64,000 bases of DNA from Flaviramulus sp. BrNp1-15. Lineage in GTDB: Bacteria; Bacteroidota; Bacteroidia; Flavobacteriales; Flavobacteriaceae. This document shows, piece by piece, positions 8,515 to 17,156 of this stretch. The notes below the pieces were generated by a model. That model was not told where the DNA came from. It did not search any database and saw nothing but the letters and a program-made list of their open reading frames with translations. The number at the start of each line of letters is the position of its first letter. Positions within the stretch are counted from its first letter, which is position 1. The position numbers and the translations under genes are program-made. The stretch spans positions 3,516,798 to 3,580,797 of the forward strand of contig NZ_CP092099.1 in NCBI RefSeq assembly GCF_022259695.1, in the 5' to 3' direction.

Positions 8515-9696
8515 ATGAAAAGAAGAGAGTTTATAACTAAAGGAGGGCTTGTAACAGCCGGTATAATTACAACCTCATCAACTTTAGGAGCATTATCTAA
8601 AAGATTTAGTAGTAATAATATTGTTAATATTGGAATTATAGGCACTGGCAGTAGAGGTAGTGGACTCATTTCTGTTTTAAACAAAATTGAAGGTATAAAT
8701 GTTTCTGCAATCTGTGATATTTTACCTTTTCAATTAGAAAAAGGTATTTCAAGAACTAAAAACAAAGTTAACACCTATAAGGATTACAAAAAATTATTAG
8801 AAAACAAAGATGTAGATGCCGTATTAATAGCAACACCCTTTAGTTCACATTCAACAATAGCTATTGATGCTTTAGACGCAGGAAAACACGTTTACTGTGA
8901 AAAGACTATGGCAAAAGGTTTTACTGAAATTGATAATCTTGTAGAGAAAGTAGCTTATTCTAAATTGATTTTTCAAACGGGGCACCAATATCATAGTTCT
9001 AAACTATACAGTCATGTTGTGAACCTAATAAAAAAGGGAGAAATTGGTCAAATATCTTCCTTTGAATGTCAATGGAATAGAAATGGAGATTGGAGAAGAC
9101 CTGTTCCAAATCCTTCATTGGAACGTGCAATAAACTGGAGAATGTATCGGGAATACTCAGGTGGATTAGTAGCAGAATTATGCTCACATCAAATAGATTT
9201 TGTGTATTGGGTTTTAGGTGAAAATCCAAAAAAAATAATGGGAACTGGTGGTGTTGACTTTTGGAAAGATGGCAGAGAAACATTTGACAATATTCATTTA
9301 ATCTTTGAATACCCTAGTGGTGTAAAAGCGAAATTCACATGCTTAACCAATAACTCTCTAGGCGATTATCAAATAAAAGTACATGGAAGTAAAGGCACTA
9401 TACTACTAGATTACAATAATGCATGGATTTATCATGAAAAAGGATTTAAAAAAGAAATAACAGATGTAGATGGTGTTTCTGGAGCAACGGCTAACGCATA
9501 TTTACAAGGCAAAGGTTATCCTATTGAAATATCTCATTTAGACCCAACTAAACAAGCTTTAGTTGATTTTAGAGATTCTATTATAGAAAACAAAGAACCT
9601 ATTTCAAATGTATATACAGGAGCAGATACGGCAAGATCTGTTCAATTATCTTTAGATGCTATGTACAATCAAAATATTCAATATTGGAAAAAATAA
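8515..9696 (+). CDS. Gfo/Idh/MocA-family oxidoreductase with Tat signal
   Basis: The 393-aa protein has a Tat signal (KRREFITKGGLVTAG), the nucleotide-binding segment VNIGIIGTGSRGSG, TPFSSHS and the motif CEKTMAKG in place of the usual EKP (Thr replaces Pro). The C-terminal half carries AELCSHQIDFVYWVLG. It follows the previous paralogue by 67 bases and ends only 10 bases before the convergent ilvA, with no terminator in between. It belongs to the same exported oxidoreductase class; the substrate is unknown. The K-T change at the motif is a small departure that could alter catalysis. Confidence 0.88.
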   Translation: MKRREFITKGGLVTAGIITTSSTLGALSKRFSSNNIVNIGIIGTGSRGSGLISVLNKIEGINVSAICDILPFQLEKGISRTKNKVNTYKDYKKLLENKDVDAVLIATPFSSHSTIAIDALDAGKHVYCEKTMAKGFTEIDNLVEKVAYSKLIFQTGHQYHSSKLYSHVVNLIKKGEIGQISSFECQWNRNGDWRRPVPNPSLERAINWRMYREYSGGLVAELCSHQIDFVYWVLGENPKKIMGTGGVDFWKDGRETFDNIHLIFEYPSGVKAKFTCLTNNSLGDYQIKVHGSKGTILLDYNNAWIYHEKGFKKEITDVDGVSGATANAYLQGKGYPIEISHLDPTKQALVDFRDSIIENKEPISNVYTGADTARSVQLSLDAMYNQNIQYWKK

Positions 9697-9706
9697 ATTA
9701 TCAGCC

Positions 9707-10972
9707 TTAAACCAAAAACTCAAACAAATCTGGTTTGTCATTTAGATAATCACCATAAAAATTACGCTCCTTCATACGATCTATTAAAGGCTTTAAATCA
9801 TAAGCCGATTTTAATTGAACTCCAACCACAGCTGAACCATTTTCTCGATTCGTCTTTTTAGCATACTGAAAGTAAGTAACATCATCGTTTTCGCCTAAAA
9901 TATCAACCACAAACTCTTTTAGCGCTCCTGCCCGTTGAGGGAAATTTATAATAAAATAATGCTTTAAATTAGCGTATAGTAAAGCACGTTCTTTTATTTC
10001 TGGAGTACGTGTAATATCATTATTACTCCCACTTACAACACAAACTACATTTTTACCTTTTATTTCATCGGCATAAAAATCTAGTGCAGATATACTTAAT
10101 GCTCCAGCAGGCTCTACCACTATAGCATCTTTATTATAAAGTTCTAAAATAGTTTCGCAAACTTTACCTTCTGGCACTGTTAACATCGCATGTAAATTTG
10201 CTTTACAAATTTCAAAATTTAAATCGCCCACACGTTTTACAGCAGCACCATCAATAAATTTTTCGATATGGTCTAACTCTGTGTTTTTGTTGTTTTTTAT
10301 TGAAACCGTCATTGATGGAGCACCTTCTGGCTCTACACCAATAATTTTTGTATTTGGTGACAATGTTTTAAAAACAGTTGATAAACCCGCTGCTAAACCT
10401 CCACCACCAACAGCAATAAAAACATAATCGATAGGAACATCACTTTGTTCTAAAATCTCTAAGCCTATAGTTGCTTGTCCTTCAATAACCTTTTCATCAT
10501 TAAAAGGATGTATAAATGTTTTTTTTAGCTGATTACACTCTAACATAGCAGCGTGATAAGCATCATCATACGTATCACCTACTAATTTAATTTCAATATA
10601 ATCTTCGCCAAACATTTTAACTTGCTCTACTTTTTGATTTGGTGTTGGTGCAGGTATATAAATAGTGCCTTTTATTTTTAATAATTTACACGATAGGGCA
10701 ACACCTTGGGCATGATTACCAGCACTTGCACAAACGACTCCATTTGCAGATTCTTTTGTAGTTAGTGAGCTTATTTTGTTATAAGCTCCTCTAATTTTAT
10801 AAGAACGTACTTGCTGCAAGTCTTCGCGCTTTAAAAGAATATTAGCATTAAATTGTTTTGAATATCTTATGCTATGGCTTAAAGGCGTAACTGCCGATAC
10901 TTTTTTAATGGTATCGGCAGCTACTTTAATATTATCTATACTAGGAAAATATGTTTTGTTTTCCTTATTCAT
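9707..10972 (-). CDS. ilvA: Threonine dehydratase (threonine ammonia-lyase)
   Basis: The 421-aa enzyme deaminates threonine to 2-oxobutanoate, the first step specific to isoleucine. The PLP lysine is Lys59 in SYKIRGAY; the phosphate-binding glycine loop is GGGGLAAG; a C-terminal ACT-like regulatory domain covers about residues 330-421 (YFIINFPQRAGALKEF). The length fits the ~420-aa form with one ACT-like domain rather than the 510-aa E. coli form. It is the last gene of the ilvDBNCA operon, 11 bases after ilvC. Confidence 0.96.
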   Translation of the reverse strand: MNKENKTYFPSIDNIKVAADTIKKVSAVTPLSHSIRYSKQFNANILLKREDLQQVRSYKIRGAYNKISSLTTKESANGVVCASAGNHAQGVALSCKLLKIKGTIYIPAPTPNQKVEQVKMFGEDYIEIKLVGDTYDDAYHAAMLECNQLKKTFIHPFNDEKVIEGQATIGLEILEQSDVPIDYVFIAVGGGGLAAGLSTVFKTLSPNTKIIGVEPEGAPSMTVSIKNNKNTELDHIEKFIDGAAVKRVGDLNFEICKANLHAMLTVPEGKVCETILELYNKDAIVVEPAGALSISALDFYADEIKGKNVVCVVSGSNNDITRTPEIKERALLYANLKHYFIINFPQRAGALKEFVVDILGENDDVTYFQYAKKTNRENGSAVVGVQLKSAYDLKPLIDRMKERNFYGDYLNDKPDLFEFLV

Positions 10973-10983
10973 AAACTCTTTTT

Positions 10984-12459
10984 TTAAACTATAGGTTTCA
11001 TAGCTGTCATTGATGCTCTTAAAAAAGATCCTATTTTTTCAACAGGATGTTCTCTTAAAGCCTTATTCACCTCTATTAATTTAGCATTATCAACACCTTT
11101 ACCATTGTCTTTAGCATATGCTTTACCTATAACATCGGTATCTATTTTGGTCATAAAATCTGCTAATAACGGTTTACAAGCATGATCGAACAAATAGCAA
11201 CCATACTCTGCAGTATCAGAGATTACACTATTCATTTCGTATAATTTACGTCTAGCAATAGTATTTGCAATAAGTGGTGTTTCGTGTAACGACTCATAGT
11301 ATGCAGATTCATCAATAATTCCAGAATCTGTCATAGCTTCAAAAGCAAGTTCAACTCCTGCTCTTACCATGGCTACCATTAACACACCATTATCATAGTA
11401 TTCTTGTTCTGAAATTTCAACATCTCCAGCTGGCGTTTTTTCGAAAGCCGTTTCAGCAGTTTCAGCTCTCCATCCTAATAAATCTTTATCATCATTAGCC
11501 CAATCTTGCATCATTCCGCTAGAAAACTTACCTTCCATAATATCATCCATATGCTTTTGGAATAGCGGACGCATAATATCTTTTAATTCTTCAGAAAGTT
11601 CAAAAGCTTTAATCTTTGCTGGGTTTGATAAACGATCCATCATATTAGTAATACCACCATATTTAAGACCTTCTGTTACAGTTTCCCAACCATATTGAAT
11701 TAATTTTGAAGCATAACCTGCGCCAATGCCTTTTTCAATCATTTTATTAAAACAAAGAATAGACCCTGTTTGTAACAAACCACAAAGAATAGTTTGCTCA
11801 CCCATTAAATCAGACTTAACCTCAGCAACAAAAGATGATGCTAAAACACCAGCTCTATCTCCACCAGTTGCCGCAGCATAAGCTTTTGCTTGTGCCCAAC
11901 CTTTTCCTTCTGGATCATTTTCTTCATGTACCGCAATAAGTGTTGGTACACCAAAACCTCTTTTATACTCTTCTCTAACTTCTGTTCCTGGGCATTTAGG
12001 TGCCACCATAATAACTGTTAAATCTTCACGTATTTGCATACCTTCTTCAACAATATTGAATCCGTGTGAATATGATAATGTTGCTCCTTTTTTCATTAAA
12101 GGCATAACTGCTTTTACCACATTAGTATGTTGCTTATCTGGAGTTAAGTTTAATACTAAATCTGCTGATGGAATTAACTCTTCATAAGTTCCTACATTAA
12201 ATCCGTTTTCGGTTGCATTAACATAAGATGCACGTTTTTCAGCAATGGCTTGCGGTCTTAAAGCATAAGAAATATTTAACCCAGAATCTCTCATGTTTAA
12301 CCCTTGATTTAAACCTTGCGCTCCACAACCTACTACTACAATTTTTTTACCTTTTAATGCATTTACACCTTCTTCAAACTCTGAAGAGTCCATGAATCTA
12401 CACTTCGATAATTGATTTAACTTGTCTCTTAACGATAGTGTGTTAAAATAATTTCCCAT
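10984..12459 (-). CDS. ilvC: Ketol-acid reductoisomerase, class II
   Basis: The 491-aa NADPH-dependent enzyme converts acetolactate and acetohydroxybutyrate to dihydroxy acids in Val/Ile/Leu synthesis. The Rossmann motif [10 protein letters not shown] lies near residue 45. The length of 491 marks the long class II form with a duplicated knotted C-terminal domain, as in E. coli, in contrast to the ~330-aa class I form. It lies 16 bases after ilvN and 11 before ilvA in the same operon. Confidence 0.97.
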   Translation of the reverse strand: MGNYFNTLSLRDKLNQLSKCRFMDSSEFEEGVNALKGKKIVVVGCGAQGLNQGLNMRDSGLNISYALRPQAIAEKRASYVNATENGFNVGTYEELIPSADLVLNLTPDKQHTNVVKAVMPLMKKGATLSYSHGFNIVEEGMQIREDLTVIMVAPKCPGTEVREEYKRGFGVPTLIAVHEENDPEGKGWAQAKAYAAATGGDRAGVLASSFVAEVKSDLMGEQTILCGLLQTGSILCFNKMIEKGIGAGYASKLIQYGWETVTEGLKYGGITNMMDRLSNPAKIKAFELSEELKDIMRPLFQKHMDDIMEGKFSSGMMQDWANDDKDLLGWRAETAETAFEKTPAGDVEISEQEYYDNGVLMVAMVRAGVELAFEAMTDSGIIDESAYYESLHETPLIANTIARRKLYEMNSVISDTAEYGCYLFDHACKPLLADFMTKIDTDVIGKAYAKDNGKGVDNAKLIEVNKALREHPVEKIGSFLRASMTAMKPIV

Positions 12460-12475
12460 TTTTAATTATTAGTTA

Positions 12476-13009
12476 TTATTGGTTATTGAATGCTAATAGC
12501 ATTTCTGTTACTTTCATTTCATCTTTAGTTACTGCTATGCGACCAGAACGCACAAATTGCATAATGCCAAAAACATTTAAATCTCTACGCAATGATTCAA
12601 TTTCGTTTCTTCTTCCAGACTTTTCTAGTACAAAAAACTCTTTATTTACAGTAACTATTCTTGTATTACTTTCTTTAATTATATTCTGAATTTGAGGCTC
12701 TTCAAACAATAAAGCTGATTTTATTTTAAACATACCTGATTCCTGATAAATAGTTTCTTCATCTGTATGATAATAAGCTCGAATAACTTCCACTTGCTTT
12801 TCAAATTGACCTACAATCTTTTTAGCTTGAGTTTCTGAAATATTTACAACAATCACAAAACGATTAACACCTTCTATCTCTGACTGTGAAGTGGTTAAGC
12901 TTTCAATATTGATATGTCTACGTTGAAAAATTGCCGATATACGGTTTAGCAAACCGATGTTATTTTCGGTGTAAATGGATATGGTTAATGTTTTTATATC
13001 TTCTTTCAT
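12476..13009 (-). CDS. ilvN: Acetolactate synthase small (regulatory) subunit
   Basis: The 177-aa protein starts with an ACT domain (TISIYTENNIGLLNRISAIF, residues ~9-28, then HINIESLT) and has the usual C-terminal small-subunit domain ending near GRIAVTK. It binds branched-chain amino acids (typically valine) and gives feedback control to the large subunit encoded 12 bases upstream. The symbol ilvH is also used for such subunits. Confidence 0.95.
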   Translation of the reverse strand: MKEDIKTLTISIYTENNIGLLNRISAIFQRRHINIESLTTSQSEIEGVNRFVIVVNISETQAKKIVGQFEKQVEVIRAYYHTDEETIYQESGMFKIKSALLFEEPQIQNIIKESNTRIVTVNKEFFVLEKSGRRNEIESLRRDLNVFGIMQFVRSGRIAVTKDEMKVTEMLLAFNNQ

Positions 13010-13021
13010 TTGATTTCTAAT

Positions 13022-14755
13022 TTAGCTTAAACGTACATCTGAAACCGATGCTCCCGAAGGAATCATTGGAAATACATTATCTTCTTTTTCTACACAAACC
13101 TCTAAGAAATAAGATTCTTTTGATGCAATCATTTCTTTTACTGCATCTGCTAATTCTTCTCGCTTAACAACTTTTCTGGCTTTAATATAATAGCCTTCTG
13201 CTATGGCCACAAAATTAGGGTTTGTCATTTCTGTAGATGCGTATCGTTTGTCGAAAAATAGCTGTTGCCATTGACGCACCATTCCTAAAAATTCATTATT
13301 TAAAACCACAATTTTTACTGGTACTTGTTGTTGGAAAATGGTTCCTAATTCTTGAATAGTCATTTGGTAACCACCATCACCAATAATAGCAACCACTTCT
13401 CTTTCTGGTGCTGCCATTTTTGCACCAATAGCTGCTGGTAAAGCAAATCCCATTGTACCTAAACCGCCTGATGTGATATTACTTTTTGTAATATTAAAAT
13501 CTGCATAACGACAAGCTATCATTTGGTGTTGTCCAACATCTGAAACGATTGCAGCATTACCTTTTGTTTCAATATTTATTTGCTTTAATACTTCTCCCAT
13601 GGTTAACCCTTCTTTAGTTGGAGAAATATCATTCTTTATTACTTTTTCATATTCAACTTCATATAAATCTTTAAATTCTTGTAGCCAAGATTCGTGAGAA
13701 TTTTTATTTAATAGTGGTAAAAGTTTAGCTAGACTATCTTTTGAATCACCAATAACAGCAACATCTGTTTTTACATTTTTGTCAATTTCTGCTGGATCAA
13801 TATCAAAATGGATAACTTTTGCTTGTTTTGCATACGTATCTAAACTTCCTGTAACACGATCATCAAAACGCATCCCAATAGCAATAAGCACATCACATTC
13901 GTTAGTTAACTTATTTGGCGCATAATTACCATGCATACCCACCATACCAATATTTAATGGATGTGATGTAGGAAGTGCAGAAGCCCCAAGAATTGTCCAA
14001 GCAGATGGAATACCTGCTTTTTCAATCACTGCTTTTAATTCTTTTTCAGCTTCTCCAAGAATAACACCTTGCCCCCAAACAATCATGGGTTTTTTAGCTG
14101 CATTTATTAATTCTGCTGCAGCTTTAACTGCCTCTGGATTAGTTTTTGGCACTGGAATATAACTTCTAATGCCTGTACACTTTTCATATTTAAAATCAAA
14201 CTCAGAAACTTGAGCATCTTTAGTAATATCTACTAAAACTGGTCCTGGACGACCGCTTTTTGCAATGTAAAATGCTTTAGCTAAAACTTCTGGAATTTCT
14301 GAAGCTTTAGTTACTTGATGATTCCATTTTGTAACCGGTGTTGAAATTCCAACGATATCGGTTTCTTGAAACGCATCACTTCCTAATAAATGAGAAAACA
14401 CCTGTCCTGTGATACACACCATAGGTGTAGAATCTATTTGTGCATCTGCAATTCCTGTTATTAAGTTAGTAGCTCCTGGACCAGAAGTTGCCATAGCAAC
14501 TCCTACTTTACCGGAAATACGAGCATAGCCTTGAGCAGCATGCGTAGCTCCTTGTTCGTGGCGCGTTAAGACATGATGAATTTTGTCTTGGTACTTGTAT
14601 AATTCATCATAAACAGGCATAATAGCTCCTCCTGGATATCCATAAAGAATATCTACGCCTTCTTCTATTAAACATCTAATAATAGCTTCACTACCTGTTA
14701 TACGTTCTGTTTTAGCTGCCACTTCTTTGGTTTTTTTTACTGTTTGTGTATCCAT
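13022..14755 (-). CDS. ilvB: Acetolactate synthase large (catalytic) subunit
   Basis: The 577-aa thiamine-diphosphate enzyme condenses pyruvate with pyruvate or 2-oxobutanoate. It shows GYPGGAIMPVYDEL, the activating Glu in TRHEQGATHAAQGYAR, a central FAD-binding domain, and the ThDP motif GDGGYQMTIQELGT...LNNEFLGMVRQWQ. The N-terminal ~20 residues (Thr/Lys-rich) are an unconserved extension. It follows ilvD after 53 bases and precedes ilvN by 12. Confidence 0.97.
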   Translation of the reverse strand: MDTQTVKKTKEVAAKTERITGSEAIIRCLIEEGVDILYGYPGGAIMPVYDELYKYQDKIHHVLTRHEQGATHAAQGYARISGKVGVAMATSGPGATNLITGIADAQIDSTPMVCITGQVFSHLLGSDAFQETDIVGISTPVTKWNHQVTKASEIPEVLAKAFYIAKSGRPGPVLVDITKDAQVSEFDFKYEKCTGIRSYIPVPKTNPEAVKAAAELINAAKKPMIVWGQGVILGEAEKELKAVIEKAGIPSAWTILGASALPTSHPLNIGMVGMHGNYAPNKLTNECDVLIAIGMRFDDRVTGSLDTYAKQAKVIHFDIDPAEIDKNVKTDVAVIGDSKDSLAKLLPLLNKNSHESWLQEFKDLYEVEYEKVIKNDISPTKEGLTMGEVLKQINIETKGNAAIVSDVGQHQMIACRYADFNITKSNITSGGLGTMGFALPAAIGAKMAAPEREVVAIIGDGGYQMTIQELGTIFQQQVPVKIVVLNNEFLGMVRQWQQLFFDKRYASTEMTNPNFVAIAEGYYIKARKVVKREELADAVKEMIASKESYFLEVCVEKEDNVFPMIPSGASVSDVRLS

Positions 14756-14808
14756 AACTCACAATGTTTACGCCCTTTAAATTAAACTCGGGTGATGTAT
14801 AATTTGTT

Positions 14809-16494
14809 TTAAAATGCATCGGTAACACATCCTTTAGAAGCTGATGCTACAGATTTTGCATATTTATATAGTATTCCTTTTTTGTGTTTTAACTCTGGCT
14901 CTGTCCATTCTGCTTTACGTTTTGCTAACTCCTCATCAGAAATTAGAACATTAATAGAGTTATCTTCAGCGCTAATTCTAATTTTATCTCCTGTTTCTAA
15001 TAATCCTATGGTTCCCCCAGATTGTGCTTCTGGAGTAATATGACCAACAACAAAACCGTGTGTTCCTCCTGAAAAACGACCATCTGTAATTAAAGCAACA
15101 GATTTTCCTAAACCAGCTCCCATAATTAACGAAGTTGGTTTTAGCATTTCTGGCATTCCTGGACCACCTTTTGGACCTACATATCTAATGACGACCACAT
15201 CTCCTCTTTCTACTTCGCCATTTGAAATTCCTGTATTAGCAGCTTGCTCACCATCATAAACCACCGCTTTACCTTCAAATACTAATCCTTCTTTTCCTGA
15301 AATTTTTGCTACAGCGCCTTCAGAAGCTAAGTTTCCATAAAGAATCTGTAAGTTCCCTGAAGTTTTTAATGCTTTATCTTTTGGATAAATAACATCTTGC
15401 TCATCTTCAAATTTAAGAGGTTCAACATCTTTTAAATTTTCAGCCAAAGTTTTACCAGTAACTGTCATACACTCACCATGTAAATAACCATTGTCTAATA
15501 AATATTTCATAACAGCAGGTGTTCCACCAATACCATGAACATCTTCCATTAAATATTTTCCACTAGGTTTTAAATCGGCTATCAATGGGGTTCTATCACT
15601 AACACGTTGAAAATCTTCCAAAGTAAAATCGATATCTGCTGCATGGGCAATGGCTAAAAAGTGTAACACCGCATTGGTTGAACCACCTAAAGCATTTACA
15701 AGTGCGATAGCATTTTCAATAGATTTTTTAGAAATAATATCTAAAGGCTTTAAATCTAACTCCAAAAGATTTTTTATCGCTCTTGCAGTTCTTTCGCTTT
15801 CAGATAATTTATTAGGGTTTTCAGCAGGAATAGAAGAATTATAAGGAAGTGCAAAACCCATACACTCAATAGCAGAAGCCATTGTGTTTGCTGTGTACAT
15901 ACCACCACAAGCACCCGCTCCCGGAATAGCTCTTTTTATAATTTCTCTATACTCATCTTCTTCAATTTCACCAGCAACTTTCTGTCCTAAAGCTTCAAAA
16001 GCAGAAACGATATTTAATTTTTTTCCTTTGTATTTTCCTGAAGCAATAGTTCCTCCGTACATCATTATTGACGGACGGTTTAAACGCAACATCGCAATAA
16101 CTGCTCCTGGCATATTTTTATCACAACCAACCACAGAAATTAATGCATCATAACTTTGAGCATTCATTACAGTTTCAATGGAATCTGCAATAATATCTCG
16201 TGATGCTAATGAGTAATTCATACCAGAAGTACCCATAGAAATACCATCGCTAACACCAATCGTATTAAACCCTAAACCTATTAAACCAGCTATTTTACAC
16301 TCAATTTTAACCTCTGCAGCTAATCCATTTAAGTGCATGTTACAAGGGTTTCCATCGTACCCTGTACTAGCAATACCCACTTGAGCTTTCTTCATATCCT
16401 CATCAGTCAAACCAACTGCATATAACATGGCTTGGGATGCTGGTTGAGATTCATCTTGCGTTAACCTTTTACTGTGTTTATTAAGTTCCTTCAT
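14809..16494 (-). CDS. ilvD: Dihydroxy-acid dehydratase
   Basis: The 561-aa iron-sulfur enzyme makes the 2-oxo acids of Val, Ile and Leu. The cluster cysteines are visible in [18 protein letters not shown] and [12 protein letters not shown], and the C-terminal [14 protein letters not shown] block is intact. It is the first structural gene of the ilvDBNCA operon. About 245 bases of untranslated RNA separate it from the attenuator terminator upstream, so its expression should depend on read-through. Confidence 0.97.
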   Translation of the reverse strand: MKELNKHSKRLTQDESQPASQAMLYAVGLTDEDMKKAQVGIASTGYDGNPCNMHLNGLAAEVKIECKIAGLIGLGFNTIGVSDGISMGTSGMNYSLASRDIIADSIETVMNAQSYDALISVVGCDKNMPGAVIAMLRLNRPSIMMYGGTIASGKYKGKKLNIVSAFEALGQKVAGEIEEDEYREIIKRAIPGAGACGGMYTANTMASAIECMGFALPYNSSIPAENPNKLSESERTARAIKNLLELDLKPLDIISKKSIENAIALVNALGGSTNAVLHFLAIAHAADIDFTLEDFQRVSDRTPLIADLKPSGKYLMEDVHGIGGTPAVMKYLLDNGYLHGECMTVTGKTLAENLKDVEPLKFEDEQDVIYPKDKALKTSGNLQILYGNLASEGAVAKISGKEGLVFEGKAVVYDGEQAANTGISNGEVERGDVVVIRYVGPKGGPGMPEMLKPTSLIMGAGLGKSVALITDGRFSGGTHGFVVGHITPEAQSGGTIGLLETGDKIRISAEDNSINVLISDEELAKRKAEWTEPELKHKKGILYKYAKSVASASKGCVTDAF

Positions 16495-16738
16495 TTTTGT
16501 TGCAGATAATCTTTTATTTTTTGTTTTAGTTAGTCAATGAGTTAAATTATTTAGATTTTTATTAAATATTCTTCAAAAGAGAATTAATAAGCATCGAAAG
16601 TAATTTATTAGGTTTTTATAATAGCTAATCTTAAATTTTTAAGGTTAAATCCATAATCACAAAAAAAATATTAACAATCTGTTTATCAGTTATTTAAACT
16701 GTATTTTCTATGATGTTCAAAAATGAAAAAAAATCCAT

Positions 16739-16767
16739 AAAAAAACCTTCCAGTTTTAGGAAGGTTT
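16739..16767 (-). terminator. Attenuator terminator of the ilv operon
   Basis: Read on the minus strand, AAACCTTCC (16767-16759), a 7-base loop and GGAAGGTTT (16751-16743) form a perfect 9-bp hairpin followed by seven T. It lies 33 bases after the leader-peptide stop codon and upstream of ilvD, the position expected for an attenuator. Confidence 0.85.
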
Positions 16768-16839
16768 AAATTTATTTAAGTTTTTATATACCATTCCCAA
16801 TCACTGTGAAATAATCACAATGACAATAATAGAAATGAT
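16759..16839 (-). promoter_or_regulatory. ilv attenuator: alternative 1:2 and 2:3 pairings
   Basis: Segment 2, GGAATGGT (16797-16790), lies just after the leader stop codon. It can pair with segment 3 (ACCTTCC, 16765-16759, one bulged base), which is the 5' arm of the terminator, to form an antiterminator. It can instead pair over 8 bases (two G-U) with segment 1, ATCATTTC (16839-16832), inside the Ile codons. This is the standard 1:2, 2:3, 3:4 arrangement of ribosome-mediated attenuation. The pairings were found by eye and not folded by program. Confidence 0.75.
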
Positions 16840-16860
16840 ATTTAAAACTTTATTTCTCAT
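16801..16860 (-). CDS. ilvL: ilv operon leader peptide (19 aa)
   Basis: The 19-codon reading frame encodes MRNKVLNIISIIVIVIISQ: seven Ile, three Val and one Leu, so 11 of 19 residues are end products of the operon it precedes. It is followed by an antiterminator segment and a terminator. The function would be ribosome stalling when charged Ile- or Val-tRNA is scarce, which leads to read-through into ilvDBNCA. It has no Shine-Dalgarno sequence, like most genes here. The composition, position and structures agree, so the call is strong although the gene is too short for usual gene finders. Confidence 0.88.
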   Translation of the reverse strand: MRNKVLNIISIIVIVIISQ

Positions 16861-16870
16861 TTATGCATTA

Positions 16871-16902
16871 CAAATATTTATAAATAATTTTTAACTAACA
16901 AT
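16871..16902 (-). promoter_or_regulatory. Possible promoter of the ilv operon
   Basis: On the minus strand ATTG (16902-16899) and AATATTTG (16878-16871) are separated by 20 bases and match the Bacteroidota -33/-7 elements with one mismatch each. Transcription would start a few bases before the leader-peptide ATG at 16860, making the leader peptide almost leaderless. Confidence 0.4.
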
Positions 16903-16912
16903 TGTTTTTCAC

Positions 16913-16937
16913 CAAAAAGTAAAAAAATTACTTTTTG
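16913..16937. promoter_or_regulatory. Dyad symmetry in the ilv-metK divergent region
   Basis: CAAAAAGTAA and TTACTTTTTG form a perfect 10-bp inverted repeat with a 5-base spacer. It lies between the ilv promoter and the metK leader, a place suited to an operator for a divergent regulator. No protein can be assigned. Confidence 0.4.
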
Positions 16938-17001
16938 TCGAAAAAAAACAAAATCATCCACCAGTCCTTTTTATTTTTTTATTTTTACCGTCACAAATAA
17001 C

Positions 17002-17140
17002 AGAGGAAAGATTTGACTGATTGCAACCTCTTTTTATATTGAACTTTTTTTAATCTTAAAAGATACTGAAACAAGTTCAGCATAAATTTAAAAATGCTAA
17101 AGGCAGTGAGAACTTCCTTCGACGTTATCCGTCAAATCTT
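17002..17140 (+). ncRNA. SAM-II-like riboswitch and expression platform upstream of metK
   Basis: The core shows AGAGG (17002-17006), GATTTGACTGATTGCAA, CCTCT (17027-17031) and, further on, TGCTAAAGGCAGT (17095-17107). These match the recalled SAM-II signature (GAUUUG, UUGCA, GCUAAAG). P1 is AGAGG/CCTCT; the pseudoknot P2 can form from ACTG (17016-17019) with CAGT (17104-17107) and TTGCA (17021-17025) with TGCTAA (17095-17100, one bulge). The linker between P1 and GCTAAA is ~63 bases, longer than usual, with small hairpins. AAGATTTGAC (17008-17017) is perfectly complementary to GTCAAATCTT (17131-17140), 16 bases before the start codon, and would break the core, which suggests the switch. The gene downstream makes SAM. 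Confidence 0.75.
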
Positions 17141-17156
17141 GAATAAAATTTAATAT

